From: Cupriavidus sp. EM10
Lineage (GTDB): Bacteria; Pseudomonadota; Gammaproteobacteria; Burkholderiales; Burkholderiaceae
Reading direction: 5' to 3'
DNA length: 64,000 nt
Assembly: GCF_018729255.1 (NCBI RefSeq)
Contig: NZ_CP076061.1
Span: 1,178,001-1,242,000, forward strand
Below, one piece after another: positions 48,062 to 58,250 of the stretch. Made by a program: the position numbers and the translations under genes. The notes beneath the pieces are model-generated. The model saw only the letters and a list, made by a program, of their open reading frames with translations. It had not been told where the DNA came from and did no database searches. Within the stretch, counting starts at the first letter, position 1. Every line of letters begins with the position of its first letter.

Positions 48062-48256
48062 CTACGCGTCTTGCATGACGATTCGCGCTGACGTCAGTGC
48101 GTCGCCATTTCCGTAAAAATGGTAGAGCCGCGCGACTCTTTGCCGAATAGCAAAAACTTTAAATGTCGGCGCAAATACTGACTTTCCTGCCGGCTCGACT
48201 GCCAGCCAGAAACACGCTTTTCCGTCTTGAATGGCCATCATGAATTTCTCATCCAT
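48062..48256 (-). CDS. Possible small protein between tpsA and tpsB
   Basis: A 64-residue frame, MDEKFMMAIQDGKACFWLAV to SARIVMQDA. Its use of AT-rich codons is unlike its neighbours. No Shine-Dalgarno sequence precedes the first ATG; an ATG at 48241 is an alternative. It lies in the same direction as the operon. No homology is recognised; it may be chance. Confidence 0.3.
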   Translation of the reverse strand: MDEKFMMAIQDGKACFWLAVEPAGKSVFAPTFKVFAIRQRVARLYHFYGNGDALTSARIVMQDA

Positions 48257-48425
48257 GAGTGTGGCATTTACTTTCGCAAATCAAAATGAATATGGTTCCA
48301 ACCAACTTCCGACAAAACAGAATCAGAAATCGAGAGGAACCATGGTTTTGAACCGCGCGACATCGGGAGTGCCGTCGGCATCGAGCATTTGGCGCCTTTT
48401 GGATCGTTGGCCCCGTTGCGCTGCA

Positions 48426-48447
48426 GCCGGTGCCTTACGGCACCGGC
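48426..48447 (-). other. Stem-loop just after tpsA
   Basis: GCCGGTGCC-TTAC-GGCACCGGC, 9 bp stem, 10 bp past the tpsA stop. No T-run follows on the minus strand, so it is more likely an mRNA stabiliser or attenuator between tpsA and the rest of the operon than a full terminator. Confidence 0.5.
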
Positions 48448-48456
48448 GTGCGCGGT

Positions 48457-51158
48457 TTAGCCTCCGATTCCCGACGCGGCCGTGGTCGGCGACGCCACCT
48501 GCTCGGTCGATGCCTTCAGCCAGCCGTGGGTCTTCACCACGTAGGCCTTGCCGTCCTTCACACCGCTTTCCGTGTAGAAGAACTCGCGGGTCTGCGTGTT
48601 GACCGACAGGTCCGCCTTCATCTGCGTTTGCGGATCCTCGGATACGTAGTGCTTGACACCATCCGCCGCATCGCGGAAGTCCAGGTTGCGCTCCAGCGGG
48701 CCGGAGCTGGTCGCGATCCTGACCTTGGCGACATTGGTACGCATGGCCGCGCCCGTCCCGTTCACACCACTCCCACGAACATCTAACGAGGAATCGCCAG
48801 TTGCGGTGGCATTGACAGCAGCTCCGACGTAGCCGCCAAGTCCGGCGCCAACATTGTTGTTGCCACTGAAAGTAACGCGGGACTGGTCCGACAAGCTGAC
48901 GTTGGAATATCCACCGGAATGACCAAAATACAACCCAAATCCATCATCCGAACTCGTATTCCCAACCACCGACAGGGCTGAATTTCCCTGCGTGCTGGAG
49001 GTAAAGGAGCGCAGGACGGCGCCATTGCCGCTGGTACTTTCTCCCTGCAGATTCAGCGTACTATTTCCCGTGGTGTTGAAGAATGTCGGGATGTTATTGC
49101 CGTAACGACCGACCGCCAAACCGTCGCCTGACACGGACGTACCTGAAATATCGAGCTGGGCGTCGTCCTGACTCTCAATCCTGGAACCCGTTTGAATAAA
49201 GGCACCAGAGCCGCTGGCTGATGTGCCATTAACGTTAAACGCGGAGTTGTCTGAGAAGCTGAAGTTTCCGTCGAGCAGCACGCCCGTTCCATTCGTGCTC
49301 GAGCCGTTAATATTCAGCGTGCCATTTCCGATCTGCGAGAACGTGCCATTAATATAGACACCGACGCCGGTATTCGCGGCGCCGGATATGGCTCCACCGC
49401 CAATGTCTTGCATGGCGCCTCGCAGGTCGACGGCATGGCGCGTACTTCCAGTGGTGTTGCCAGACGCAGTCAAGGCTCCGCCGTTGAGGTTAATCCGTGA
49501 GGTCGCCGCCGTGTAAACCTGCCCGTCATTCCCCCCATCGCCGCCGTCAGATTCAGATTCAACCTGTTTGACGTCGACGTGATATTCCCATTGAGCGTGA
49601 TGCTGCCATTCGCGGCCAGCGTCAGATTGGCCGCGCCGCCGCTGCTCTTCGTGATATCGGCACCGGCCAGTTGGTTGATATTGCCCGTCGCAGTACCGGC
49701 GCTGGCGGTAGTGATGGTCACGCTGGTACCGTTATTCAGCGCATCGTTGATCGACGTATTGCGGACTGTTGCAGTGTTGTTGGTGCCGGCGTCGAACCCG
49801 CCGGAGAGGTTGCCGTTGTAACCCGTGTCGGTGGCTGTACTGATCGTGATGTCCGTTGGATCGATCAGCCATTCGCCAGCCTTGCCATTCGGCGCTGCGG
49901 CCGTCACCGTGCCTTGCACGTTGAGGTTGTGGCCGGAGGTTTCGACGAAGCCGCCGTCGCCATTCCGCGAACCGGCATCGATTCGCGCGCCGGCATCCAC
50001 CTGCGTGAAATTGGCAAAGGCCACGCCGTCTTGCAGCAGCTTCTCGGCTTCGGTGCCCGTCACCTTGTGCAGGCTGTCGCCGCCCAGTACCACCTGGCCG
50101 CCGGCTGCGTCGCCGGAGACGTTGATCGATGCGTTGCCGAACATGCCGACGCGGTCGCCGGAGAGCACCACCGTGCCGCCCTTGGCGCCCGCTGCGGTAT
50201 TCGATGCGTCGATGGTGCCGGTCATCGTCACGTCGCCGGTCTTGCCGGCGTCGGCGACCACCGTGCCGGCGCGCACCACGCCGGACAGGTTCACCACCGT
50301 ATTGAGCAGCGTGTCCTTGCCGCGCGCGGTCAGCAGCACCGCGCCATCTTGCGCGTGGATGTTGCCGCTGTTTTCCACCAGCGCGTTGGCGGTGGCGTTG
50401 GTCAGTACCAGAGAGATGCCCTGGCCGTTCGGCAGCGCGACCGTGGCGCTGTCGCCGGCAGCCAGGATCACCTTGCCGCCAGCAGCGGTCTTGATGTCGC
50501 CGCTATTGCGCACCTGGTCACCCATCAGGGTGACATAGCCTTGCGCGTGGATCGTGCCCTCGTTGATGATGCCGGCCTGTGTGCCGGTTGCACTCAGGGC
50601 CAGCGGATTGCCGGCCATGAATGCGTTGGCGTCGATGGATTTCGTCGTGGCCAGCAGCGAGCCGACGTTGACCACGGCGCCACGGCCGAACAGCACGCCG
50701 TTGGCGTTCTGGATCAGCACCTGGCCGTTGGCCAGCAGCGAACCGTGGATATTGGATGGCAGGCCGCCCGTGACGCGGTTCAGCGCCTGCGCCTGGGCGT
50801 TGGGCTGGTTGAAGCGGACGGTGTTGTCCTTGCCAATGCTGAAGGTGTTCCAGTCGATCACGGCGCGCTGGCTGCCCTGGTCGATGTGCATCGTGTTGCC
50901 GTTCGGCTGGGAGATGGTGGCCTGGCCGGCCACCACGTTGCCGTTGGTCGGCAGCGCTTGCGCGTGGGCGGGATCGGTATCGAGCATCAAGGCGGCCAGG
51001 GCGATGGCCGTCATCGCCGAGACCACGCCGAACGACCCGCCGTCATTGGCGCCGCTACTCTCGCCCGGTGTCTTGCCCTGGCTCTTCACATTCTCCGCAA
51101 CAGCCACAAGCATGCCGAGGCGCTTGCTGAATACGCGGCGATACCGATTCTTGTTCAT
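48457..51158 (-). CDS. Two-partner secretion adhesin (TpsA, filamentous haemagglutinin-type)
   Basis: About 900 residues, short for the family. The N-terminus has an ESPR-type leader (MNKNRYRRVFSKRLGMLVAV), then the TPS domain from ALPTNGNVVAGQATISQPNG through GSLLANGQVLIQNANGVLFG. The rest is Gly/Asn/Ser-rich beta-helix. The C-terminal 340 residues hold at least 13 N-X-S/T sequons. One G is lost in a G-run near 49535 (LTAAMGG to NDGQVYTAAT). A C-terminal globular-looking end (YVSEDPQTQMKADLSVNTQT) follows. It is the probable substrate of TpsB and of the N-glycosyltransferase downstream. Confidence 0.9.
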
Positions 51159-51970
51159 GATTGATCCTGATAATTGATTGCACAGAATCCGCCCGCGCTT
51201 CGATGGTGGGCGGATGAACGCACGGGTCCTTGCCGTGCGTTGTCTCGTTCTGGGAGTCGGCGCCGCGCGGTCATCCACTTGGGGGATGGCGCGCTTTCGA
51301 TGTGCTGGCGGTTGGGCCAGTGCGGCTTCGTCGATTCCTCGGTTGGAATCCTATGGAAGATGCGGTGGCCGCTAAATAGCAGGATTACTAAAGTTGGGAT
51401 TCTTAGGTCAAGATCAGACCCTTCTGATGGGCTATCAGAATGATTAATCACAGCTATTGAATAGTAATTTAGCGAAAATTGTTGCAACGCTGTCGTGTCG
51501 TGCACATTTCGAGTTACTTCCATTGGCGGATCGAGAACGACTAAAGAAACTCGTCAGATTGTCTTTGCGCAGTCAGCCTTGCGCGGCCCCGCGCCGGAGG
51601 ACAGCGCCCGGTAGGCTTTCCCGATGTTGCTTCGACACGCGGCACGAGCCTGTCCGGTGCCCATGAAAAATGGAATGGGGAGATACCCATTCGGAAGGGA
51701 CTTATAAAATCTACGCTCTTATTTGGACTGCGAGTACAGTGAAATTTGACGCCGTAATCTGAATATCGCGATCTGAAAGATCGGATGTTTCCGGAGATGT
51801 ATCGGCATTCGCAGCCAATGGCTATTGCCATCGGCAATTCAGGCGCGTCCCGACAGAAAGGGATGGGGAATGGAAATAGCCTGCAGGCTTTTCGGAAATA
51901 GCCGGCGGCAATGCAAGCGGAGGTCCCGGTCGCTTACCCAACCGAACCGGAGTATTCCGGGAAGCGCACT
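51159..51970. other. 812-bp divergent promoter region of the adhesin locus
   Basis: No protein gene, RNA or terminator was recognised. The middle (about 51360-51520) is much richer in A/T than the chromosome around it. It must hold the tpsA promoter and that of the LuxR-type regulator. Its length suggests several regulatory sites. Confidence 0.4.
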
Positions 51971-52618
51971 ATGACAACCATACGCGTCATGCTTGCTGAC
52001 GATCATCCATTCATCCTGTTTGGCCTGCGCGAGCTGTTAGGCAGGAAACTCGGCTTCACCGTCGTGGCGGAAGCCACAAACCCGCAAATGCTGCTGAGGA
52101 GACTGGCGCATATCGATTGCGATGTGCTGGTAACGGATTTTTCGATGCCTTGCCGGCATGCGCCCGATGGGCTCGCGTTACTCACTGCCGTGCGCACCAG
52201 GTTCCCGCACGTGCGGATCGTCGTGCTGACCATGCTTGAAAATCCGGGTCTGCTGGCCAGCATGCGTAAGGCCGGCGCGCTAGGCCTGCTGAACAAGCGC
52301 GACGGCATGCCGGAACTGTTCAATGCCATCGTGGCGGCGTTCCAGGGCCGCGAGCACTTCAGTGAATCGGTGAAACGCCAGATATCCAAACTCGGCGTGC
52401 CGGATGCGCGCGCCAGCATCTTCGGCAGGCTAAGTCCGCGCGAGATCGAGGTGGTGCGGCTGTATGCCGGCGGCATGTCGACGTCCGGCATCGCGCGACA
52501 TCTGAGCCGCAGCATCAATACCGTCAGTACCCAGAAACACAGCGCCATGCGCAAGCTTGGCGTGAACAACGATTCGGAGTTGTTTAACTACGCGTGGGAA
52601 CACGGGCTGAAGGCTTAG
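51971..52618 (+). CDS. NarL/LuxR-family response regulator
   Basis: 215 residues, intact. The receiver has VMLADDHPFILFGLRELLGR, the Asp in VLVTDFSMPC and a Lys in LLNKRDGMPELFNAI. The C-terminal LuxR HTH has LSPREIEVVRLYAGGMSTSG and STQKHSAMRKLGVNN. It resembles RcsB/BvgA-type regulators. No kinase gene is adjacent, so it is an orphan here. It is divergent from tpsA and is the best candidate to control it. Confidence 0.9.
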   Translation: MTTIRVMLADDHPFILFGLRELLGRKLGFTVVAEATNPQMLLRRLAHIDCDVLVTDFSMPCRHAPDGLALLTAVRTRFPHVRIVVLTMLENPGLLASMRKAGALGLLNKRDGMPELFNAIVAAFQGREHFSESVKRQISKLGVPDARASIFGRLSPREIEVVRLYAGGMSTSGIARHLSRSINTVSTQKHSAMRKLGVNNDSELFNYAWEHGLKA

Positions 52619-53014
52619 GATATCGATGTGGCGCAGGAAGCATGCTTTGGGCCGTCGATCGGGCATGCAGTAAACTAATGCCCTTCCGTCGCGCCAGGTA
52701 CGGCCATTTGATGCCTTTCAGGCACTCGGGTCATCGCCGCTGTCGAAGTGGGTGCTGACGGATGCCCATCTGGGCCTTGCGCCCGCCCCTGGCTTGCCTG
52801 CGCCTTGCTCGCAGCATTCGCCTACCAGACTTCGACCCTCGATCCGGGCCTGCGCCCCTTGGCTGCATCAGGCGGCCGTACCCCGGATAACGCCCCGCGC
52901 GCCTTCGCCCGAAGGACTTGCGCGCGGGACTGGAACCCCCTCAGGTAATTGCCTGAACCGACCCTTCCCGGTGCCTGCGCGCGCCGGGCGGATCCGTATT
53001 CCGGAGGACAATTC
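52619..53014. other. Intergenic region ahead of the porin gene
   Basis: 396 bp. Open frames here show no homology, leader or domain. A TAAACT box (about 52672) could be a -10. CCGGAGGACAATTC just before 53015 is the porin ribosome-binding site. Confidence 0.35.
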
Positions 53015-54091
53015 GTGAAGAAACCAGCCAGCCTTTGGCTGCTCGCGGCCGGGCTGTTGCCTTGCGCCGCATACGCCGACCCTGGCGTGACCCTGTATGG
53101 CATCGTCAGCTCGGCGGTGCGCTACACATCGAACATCGATGCCCGCCATCACGACCAGCTGGCGCTGGTATCGGGCGGCATGGTGGGCAGCCGCTTCGGC
53201 CTGAAGGGCTCCGAAGACCTGGGCGGCGGCAATCGCGCAATCTTCCAGCTGGAATCGGGCTTTGGCAGCGACACCGGGCAGGCGTCCTACAACAGCTTCT
53301 TCGGGCGCCAGGCTTGGGTGGGGCTGAGCGGCGACTGGGGCAGCCTGACGTTCGGGCGCCAGTACAACGCGCTCAACAATATCGGCTGGGCGTTCGATCC
53401 GCTCGACCAGGGCTGGGGCAATTTCTGGTCCGATCCGCTCTATATCGGCGGCGACATCTTCTTCCAGGACTACCGCATCAACAACAGCGTGGTGTACCAG
53501 CGCACGGTGGGTCCGTTCTCGGTGCAGCTCGACTATGGCGCCGGCGAGCAGCCGGGCAGCATGAACCACGGCACCACGCTGGGCGGCGGGGTGAAGTACA
53601 GCCAGGGGCCGCTGGCGCTGGGCGTGGCGTATGACCAGCGCCGCAGCGACGATGGCGGCAGCACGGTGCGCAATTACTCTGTGGGCGGCTCCTACACGAT
53701 CGGCAAGGCAACCGGCTACGTGGGCCATATGGGACGGCGCGAATCGGCCAGCGGCGCGCGTTACAACATCTCGTTTGCCGGGCTGGGATACCAGCTCACG
53801 CCGGCGCTGCACCTGTCGGGCGCCTACTACCGCTACCAGCAGGCAGGTGATGTCACCACGCAGTTCCAGGACACGCCAGTGCACCTGGGCGGCGGCAACG
53901 CCGACAGCCTGGCGTTCGTGGCCGACTATGCGTTTTCCAAGCGCACCAGCCTGTACCTGGAGACCGACGTGGTGCACGCGCGCGGCGGCACGGTGGGGCG
54001 CGAGACCGAATACTGGGCCGGCACCCCGGTCACCGACGTCAGCCGCAGCACGCGCGTGGGCGTGATGGTCGGCATGCGCCACCACTTCTGA
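53015..54091 (+). CDS. Gram-negative porin (Porin_4 type)
   Basis: 358 residues, intact. The GTG at 53015 has GGAGG 8 bp upstream and opens a signal peptide (KKPASLWLLAAGLLPCAAYA). The mature start DPGVTLYGIVSSAVRYTS and the end GVMVGMRHHF with terminal Phe are typical of trimeric 16-strand porins. Other barrel segments: SRFGLKGSEDLGGGNRAIFQ and WVGLSGDWGSLTFGRQYN. It passes small polar solutes through the outer membrane. It is monocistronic. Confidence 0.93.
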   Translation: MKKPASLWLLAAGLLPCAAYADPGVTLYGIVSSAVRYTSNIDARHHDQLALVSGGMVGSRFGLKGSEDLGGGNRAIFQLESGFGSDTGQASYNSFFGRQAWVGLSGDWGSLTFGRQYNALNNIGWAFDPLDQGWGNFWSDPLYIGGDIFFQDYRINNSVVYQRTVGPFSVQLDYGAGEQPGSMNHGTTLGGGVKYSQGPLALGVAYDQRRSDDGGSTVRNYSVGGSYTIGKATGYVGHMGRRESASGARYNISFAGLGYQLTPALHLSGAYYRYQQAGDVTTQFQDTPVHLGGGNADSLAFVADYAFSKRTSLYLETDVVHARGGTVGRETEYWAGTPVTDVSRSTRVGVMVGMRHHF

Positions 54092-54093
54092 AG

Positions 54094-54760
54094 TCAGGCG
54101 CCCTGGGCGCCCTTCGCTTCGCTCGCTTCCTTTGCGATCTCGCGGATGGCCTGTTCGAACGCTTCCACCGGCTGGCCGCCCGTCACCAGATACCGGTTGT
54201 TGAAGATCACAGACGGCACCGACTGGATGCCCATGCCCTGGTACTCACGCTCTTCGTCGCGGACTTCGTCGGCGTAGGCGTCGCTGTCCAGGATCTTGCG
54301 GGCCTGGGCGGCGTCCAGGCCGACCGACTGCGCGGCGTCCAGCAGCACATCGTGGTTGCTCGGGTCCTTGCCGTCGCCGTGGTACGCCTGCAGCAGCGCC
54401 TGCTTCAGCGGCAGCTGCCTGCCCTGCGTGGCGGCCCACTGCAGCAGCCGGTGGGCATCGAACGTGTTGTAGATGAAATTGCGCGGGCCGAACGTGAAGC
54501 CGACGCTGGCGCCGCGTTCGCGGATCATCTTCTGGCTCTCGGCGATCTGTTCCGGCGTGCGGCCATACTTCTTGCCGATGTAGTCGACGATGGGCTCGCC
54601 TTCGGCCCCATCTGCGGATTGAGCTCGAACGGGTGCATTACCACGTGGGCATCCACCACGTCGCGCGTGCGCTCCACGGCCTGCATCAGCGACGACAGCC
54701 CGATGGCGCACCAGGGCAGGCGATATCCGACACAAAATCGATCCGGAGTGATTGAGTCAT
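54094..54760 (-). CDS. FrnE-like DsbA-family oxidoreductase
   Basis: About 222 residues. Restored, the N-terminus reads MTQSLRIDFVSDIACPWCAI, with the CPWC active site of the FrnE/2-hydroxychromene isomerase-like branch; GIQSVPSVIFNNRYLVTGGQ supplies the cis-Pro. Two losses, near 54714 (CPWC) and 54607 (NPQMG to AEGEPIVDYIG). There is no signal peptide, so it is cytoplasmic and probably acts in redox or stress defence. Convergent with the porin gene, 2 bp apart. Confidence 0.85.
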
Positions 54761-54899
54761 GGCTTTCTTCCAGTGGGCGGGTAGGGACAGAAGGGCGACA
54801 GGTTAGCCCGATTTGTCGATGCCTGCAGGCGGCCGCGCAATCACCCTGCGCCCTATACTGGATCAGGCGCGCTCTCCACGCGCGCCAGGAGGGCCTGCC

Positions 54900-55094
54900 A
54901 TGGGACGCAAATACATCGATTGCCGCGACTATCCCAGTGATACAAACTGCACGGTCGCCCTGAGCGCCGACAGCGAGGACGAGCTGCTGGAAGCGGCGGT
55001 GCAGCACGCCGTCCAGGTGCATCAGCACCAGGACACCCCCGAGCTGCGCTCGCAGCTCAAGACGCTGTTCAAGGAAGGCGCCCCGCCTGCCTGA
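54900..55094 (+). CDS. DUF1059 small protein
   Basis: 64 residues, intact. The core MGRKYIDCRDYPSDTNCTVA with ADSEDELLEAAVQHAVQVH is the DUF1059 pattern (Cys and His at fixed positions). The start has AGGAGG 7 bp upstream. The function is unknown. Divergent from the FrnE-like gene. Confidence 0.78.
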   Translation: MGRKYIDCRDYPSDTNCTVALSADSEDELLEAAVQHAVQVHQHQDTPELRSQLKTLFKEGAPPA

Positions 55095-55111
55095 AGGCTG
55101 AACGTCAACGC

Positions 55112-55145
55112 AAAAAAGGACAGATCGTGCGTGGCACGTCTGTCC
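55112..55145 (-). terminator. Terminator of the cyo operon
   Basis: The stem GGACAGA(C/T)CGTGC-type hairpin (55118-55145) is near perfect, and on the minus strand it is followed by TTTTTT (complement of 55112-55117). It lies 43 bp past the cyoD stop. Confidence 0.85.
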
Positions 55146-55187
55146 TGTCAAGAAACCGGCCCCAGCCCGAGTCCGGCTACAGATGCG

Positions 55188-55559
55188 TCAACGGTTCGCG
55201 CCGGCCCCAGCTGGCACGGACTGCATCGGCATCATGTTCAGGTTGGCGTTGTGCATGACCCAAAGCGACCCCGATACGACAATCGCAATCAGGAACACCG
55301 TGCACGCGAAGATCGCCGTGTTGCCGCGCTGGCCGCGGCGCGGCCCAAGGTGCAGGAAGAACACCAGCTGCACCAGCAGTTGCGTGACGCACAGCGCCAC
55401 GATCAGCGCCAGGCCGGCGCGCGGCGTCAGAACGCGGCCCATCACGGCACCGAACGACAGGAAGGTCAGCACCAGCGACAGCGCATAGCCGATCAGGTGG
55501 CTGCGCAGGCTGCCGTGGGCGGCATCGTGGTTGTGTTGGACGGCTTGTGGATGGGACAT
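55188..55559 (-). CDS. cyoD: Cytochrome bo(3) ubiquinol oxidase subunit IV
   Basis: 123 residues, intact. Three membrane helices (LIGYALSLVLTFLSFGAVMG, GLALIVALCVTQLLVQLVFF and AIFACTVFLIAIVVSGSLWV) match CyoD, which assists assembly of the CuB centre. Its start overlaps the cyoC stop. It is the last gene of the operon; cyoE (haem O synthase) is not next to it. Confidence 0.93.
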   Translation of the reverse strand: MSHPQAVQHNHDAAHGSLRSHLIGYALSLVLTFLSFGAVMGRVLTPRAGLALIVALCVTQLLVQLVFFLHLGPRRGQRGNTAIFACTVFLIAIVVSGSLWVMHNANLNMMPMQSVPAGAGANR

Positions 55560-56242
55560 CAGAGGAACTCCCGCAGGTAGACGACCGTGAACACGAAGAT
55601 CCACACCAGGTCCAGGAAATGCCAGAAGAGGCTCAGGCAGGCCAGCCGGCGGCGCACCACGGCGTCCAGGCCGAACACCTGCACCTGGTTGACCATCACG
55701 ATGATCCACAGCAGGCCGGCGCTGACGTGCAGCCCGTGGGTACCCACCAGCATGAAGAACGCCGACAGGTAGGCGCTGCGGTTCGGGCCCGCGCCCTCGT
55801 GCAGCAGTTCGCGGAACTCGTAGACCTCCATGCAGACGAACGCCGCGCCCAGCGCGAAGGTCAGCACCAGCCAGCGGATCACCGCCTGCGGATTGCCCTG
55901 GCCGTCCTTGCCCTCGTGCAGCTTCAGCATCGCCACGCCGAACGTCAGGCTGCTGGTCAGCAGCAGCATGGTCTCGCCCAGCACGAAGCGCAGGTCGAAC
56001 AGCTCGCGCCCCGTGGGGCCGCCCGCCGTGCCGTTCAGCAGCACGCCGAACGTGGCGAACAGCGACGCGAAGATCAGGCAATCGCTCATCAGGTAGATCC
56101 AGAACCCCAGCTTCAGGGTGGATTCGGTCTGGTGGGCGTGGTGTGCGTGATCGTGATGGTCGTCGTGCGTGTGTACCGCCGGCGCGCCGCCTTGTTGAAC
56201 CTCGGCCGCGTCGCCGCGCAGTTTCAGGGTGGTCGTCGTCAT
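55559..56242 (-). CDS. cyoC: Cytochrome bo(3) ubiquinol oxidase subunit III
   Basis: 227 residues, intact. Five membrane helices; family blocks include KLGFWIYLMSDCLIFASLFA, FRELLHEGAGPNRSAYLSAF and LVGTHGLHVSAGLLWIIVMV. The N-terminus has an unusual His/Asp cluster (HTHDDHHDHAHHAH), perhaps metal-binding. It starts 2 bp after the cyoB stop. Confidence 0.95.
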   Translation of the reverse strand: MTTTTLKLRGDAAEVQQGGAPAVHTHDDHHDHAHHAHQTESTLKLGFWIYLMSDCLIFASLFATFGVLLNGTAGGPTGRELFDLRFVLGETMLLLTSSLTFGVAMLKLHEGKDGQGNPQAVIRWLVLTFALGAAFVCMEVYEFRELLHEGAGPNRSAYLSAFFMLVGTHGLHVSAGLLWIIVMVNQVQVFGLDAVVRRRLACLSLFWHFLDLVWIFVFTVVYLREFL

Positions 56243-56244
56243 GA

Positions 56245-58245
56245 TCAGTTGGCCCCCTTCGGGTTCGTGGCAGGTTCCCCGGCCAGCAGCGCGTAGCGGG
56301 CGCTTTCGATGCGTTCCACCTCGGCGGCCGGCACGTAGTAGTCCACGTCGCGGTCGTAGGCGCGGGCGATGAACGTGAAGATCATCGCGGCCAGGCCGAA
56401 GCCGGCCATCCACCAGATATGCCAGACCAGCGCGAAGCACAGCACCAGCCCGAACACCGACACCAGGAAGCCGGTGGACGTGTTGCGCGGCATGTGGATG
56501 TCCTCGTACTTGACCGGCGCCACGTAGGCCGTGCCGGCTTCCTTGTTGTCCCAGTGCTGTTCCAGCGATGTGATTTGCGGCACGTGCGCGAAGTTGTAGA
56601 ACGGCGCCGGCGAGGCCGTGGCCCATTCCAGGCTGCGGCCGTCCCACGGGTCGCCCGTCACGTCGATGTTCTGCTTGCGGTCGCGTACGCTGACGAACAG
56701 CTGCCACAGGATCGCCAGGATGCCGCAGCCGATGACCACGGCGCCGACCAGCGCCACGATCAGATACGGCTGCCAGTCCGGGTTGTTGTAGTGGTTCATG
56801 CGGCGCGTCATGCCTTGCAGGCCCAGCGCATACAGCGGCATGAAGGCCAGGTAGAAGCCGATCAGCCAGCACCAGAATGCGACCTTGCCCCAGAACTCGT
56901 TCAGCGTGAAGCCGAACACCTTGGGGAACCAGAACGTCATGGCGGCCAGGCAGCCGAACACCACGCCGCCGATGATCACGTTATGGAAGTGGGCGATCAG
57001 GAACAGGCTGTTATGCAGCACGAAGTCGGCGCCCGGCACGGCCAGCAGCACGCCGGTCATGCCACCCACGGCAAACGTCACCATGAAGCCGATGGTCCAC
57101 AGCGTCGACGAATGGAAGCGGATGCGGCCGCGGTACATCGTGAACAGCCAGTTGAACAGCTTGACGCCCGTGGGGATCGAGATGATCGATGTCATGATGC
57201 CGAAGAACGCGTTGACGCTGGCGCCCGAGCCCATCGTGAAGAAGTGGTGCAGCCAGACGAAGAACGACAGCACGCCGATCGACGACGTGGCGTAGACCAT
57301 CGACGTATAGCCGAACAGCGGCTTGCGCGAAAACGTGGAGATGATCTCCGAGAACGCGCCGAAGCACGGCAGGATCAGCACGTAGACCTCGGGGTGACCC
57401 CAGATCCAGATCAGGTTCACGTACATCATGGCGTTGCCGCCCAGCTCGCTGGTGAAGAAGTGCATGTCCAGGTAGCGGTCGGCGGCCAGCAGCGCCAGCG
57501 TGGCGGTCAGCACCGGGAAGATGGCGACGATCAGGATGTTGGTGATCAGCGCCGTCCACGTGAACACGGGCATCTTCATCAGGTTCAGGCCCGGCGCACG
57601 CATGCGCAGGATCGTCACGATGAAGTTGATGCCGGTCAGCGTGGTGCCCAGCCCCGATATCTGCAGTGACCATATGTAATAGTCGACCCCCACCGTGGGG
57701 CTGTACCCCAGCCCGCTCAGCGGCGGATAGGCAACCCAGCCCGTGGCGGCGAAGTCGCCGACGAACATCGACATCATGACCAGCACCGCGCCCATCGCCG
57801 ACATCCAGAAGCTCAGCGAATTGACGAACGGGTAGGCCACGTCGCGCGCGCCGATCTGCAGCGGCACGATCACGTTCATCAGGCCCAGGATAAAGGGCGT
57901 GGCCACGAAGAAGATCATGATCACGCCATGGGCGGTGAAGATCTGGTCGTAGTGGTGCGGCGGCAGGTAGCCCACGGCCTCGCCCACGGCGACGGCCTGC
58001 TGGGTACGCATCATGATGGCGTCGGCAAAGCCGCGCAGCAGCATGACCAGCGCCAGGATGATGTACATCACGCCAATGCGCTTGTGGTCGACCGAGCAGA
58101 TCCACTCCTTCCAGAGGTAGCTCCACTTGTTGTAGTACGTGATGGCGCCCAGCAGCGCGGCGCCGCCAAGCAGCACCACCACCAGCGTGCCCATGATGAT
58201 GGGCTCGTGCAGGGGGATGGCGTCGAGAGAAAGTTTTCCGAACAT
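56245..58245 (-). CDS. cyoB: Cytochrome bo(3) ubiquinol oxidase subunit I
   Basis: 666 residues, intact, the usual length. It contains the haem-copper core: [20 protein letters not shown] (CuB ligand and cross-linked Tyr), [10 protein letters not shown], and [20 protein letters not shown] (haem ligands). It reduces oxygen to water at a haem o3-CuB centre and pumps protons. It follows cyoA by 5 bp. Confidence 0.97.
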   Translation of the reverse strand: MFGKLSLDAIPLHEPIIMGTLVVVLLGGAALLGAITYYNKWSYLWKEWICSVDHKRIGVMYIILALVMLLRGFADAIMMRTQQAVAVGEAVGYLPPHHYDQIFTAHGVIMIFFVATPFILGLMNVIVPLQIGARDVAYPFVNSLSFWMSAMGAVLVMMSMFVGDFAATGWVAYPPLSGLGYSPTVGVDYYIWSLQISGLGTTLTGINFIVTILRMRAPGLNLMKMPVFTWTALITNILIVAIFPVLTATLALLAADRYLDMHFFTSELGGNAMMYVNLIWIWGHPEVYVLILPCFGAFSEIISTFSRKPLFGYTSMVYATSSIGVLSFFVWLHHFFTMGSGASVNAFFGIMTSIISIPTGVKLFNWLFTMYRGRIRFHSSTLWTIGFMVTFAVGGMTGVLLAVPGADFVLHNSLFLIAHFHNVIIGGVVFGCLAAMTFWFPKVFGFTLNEFWGKVAFWCWLIGFYLAFMPLYALGLQGMTRRMNHYNNPDWQPYLIVALVGAVVIGCGILAILWQLFVSVRDRKQNIDVTGDPWDGRSLEWATASPAPFYNFAHVPQITSLEQHWDNKEAGTAYVAPVKYEDIHMPRNTSTGFLVSVFGLVLCFALVWHIWWMAGFGLAAMIFTFIARAYDRDVDYYVPAAEVERIESARYALLAGEPATNPKGAN

Positions 58246-58250
58246 GATGA

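Noticed and set aside
48457..49473. A separate secreted protein encoded by the 3' half of tpsA
   Set aside because: It has no leader or RBS, is of the same composition as the upstream half, and one missing G in a G-run joins the two.
52752..53018. Open frame just upstream of the porin gene
   Set aside because: It overlaps the porin start, lacks an RBS and has a low-complexity Pro/Ala/Arg content typical of high-GC chance frames.
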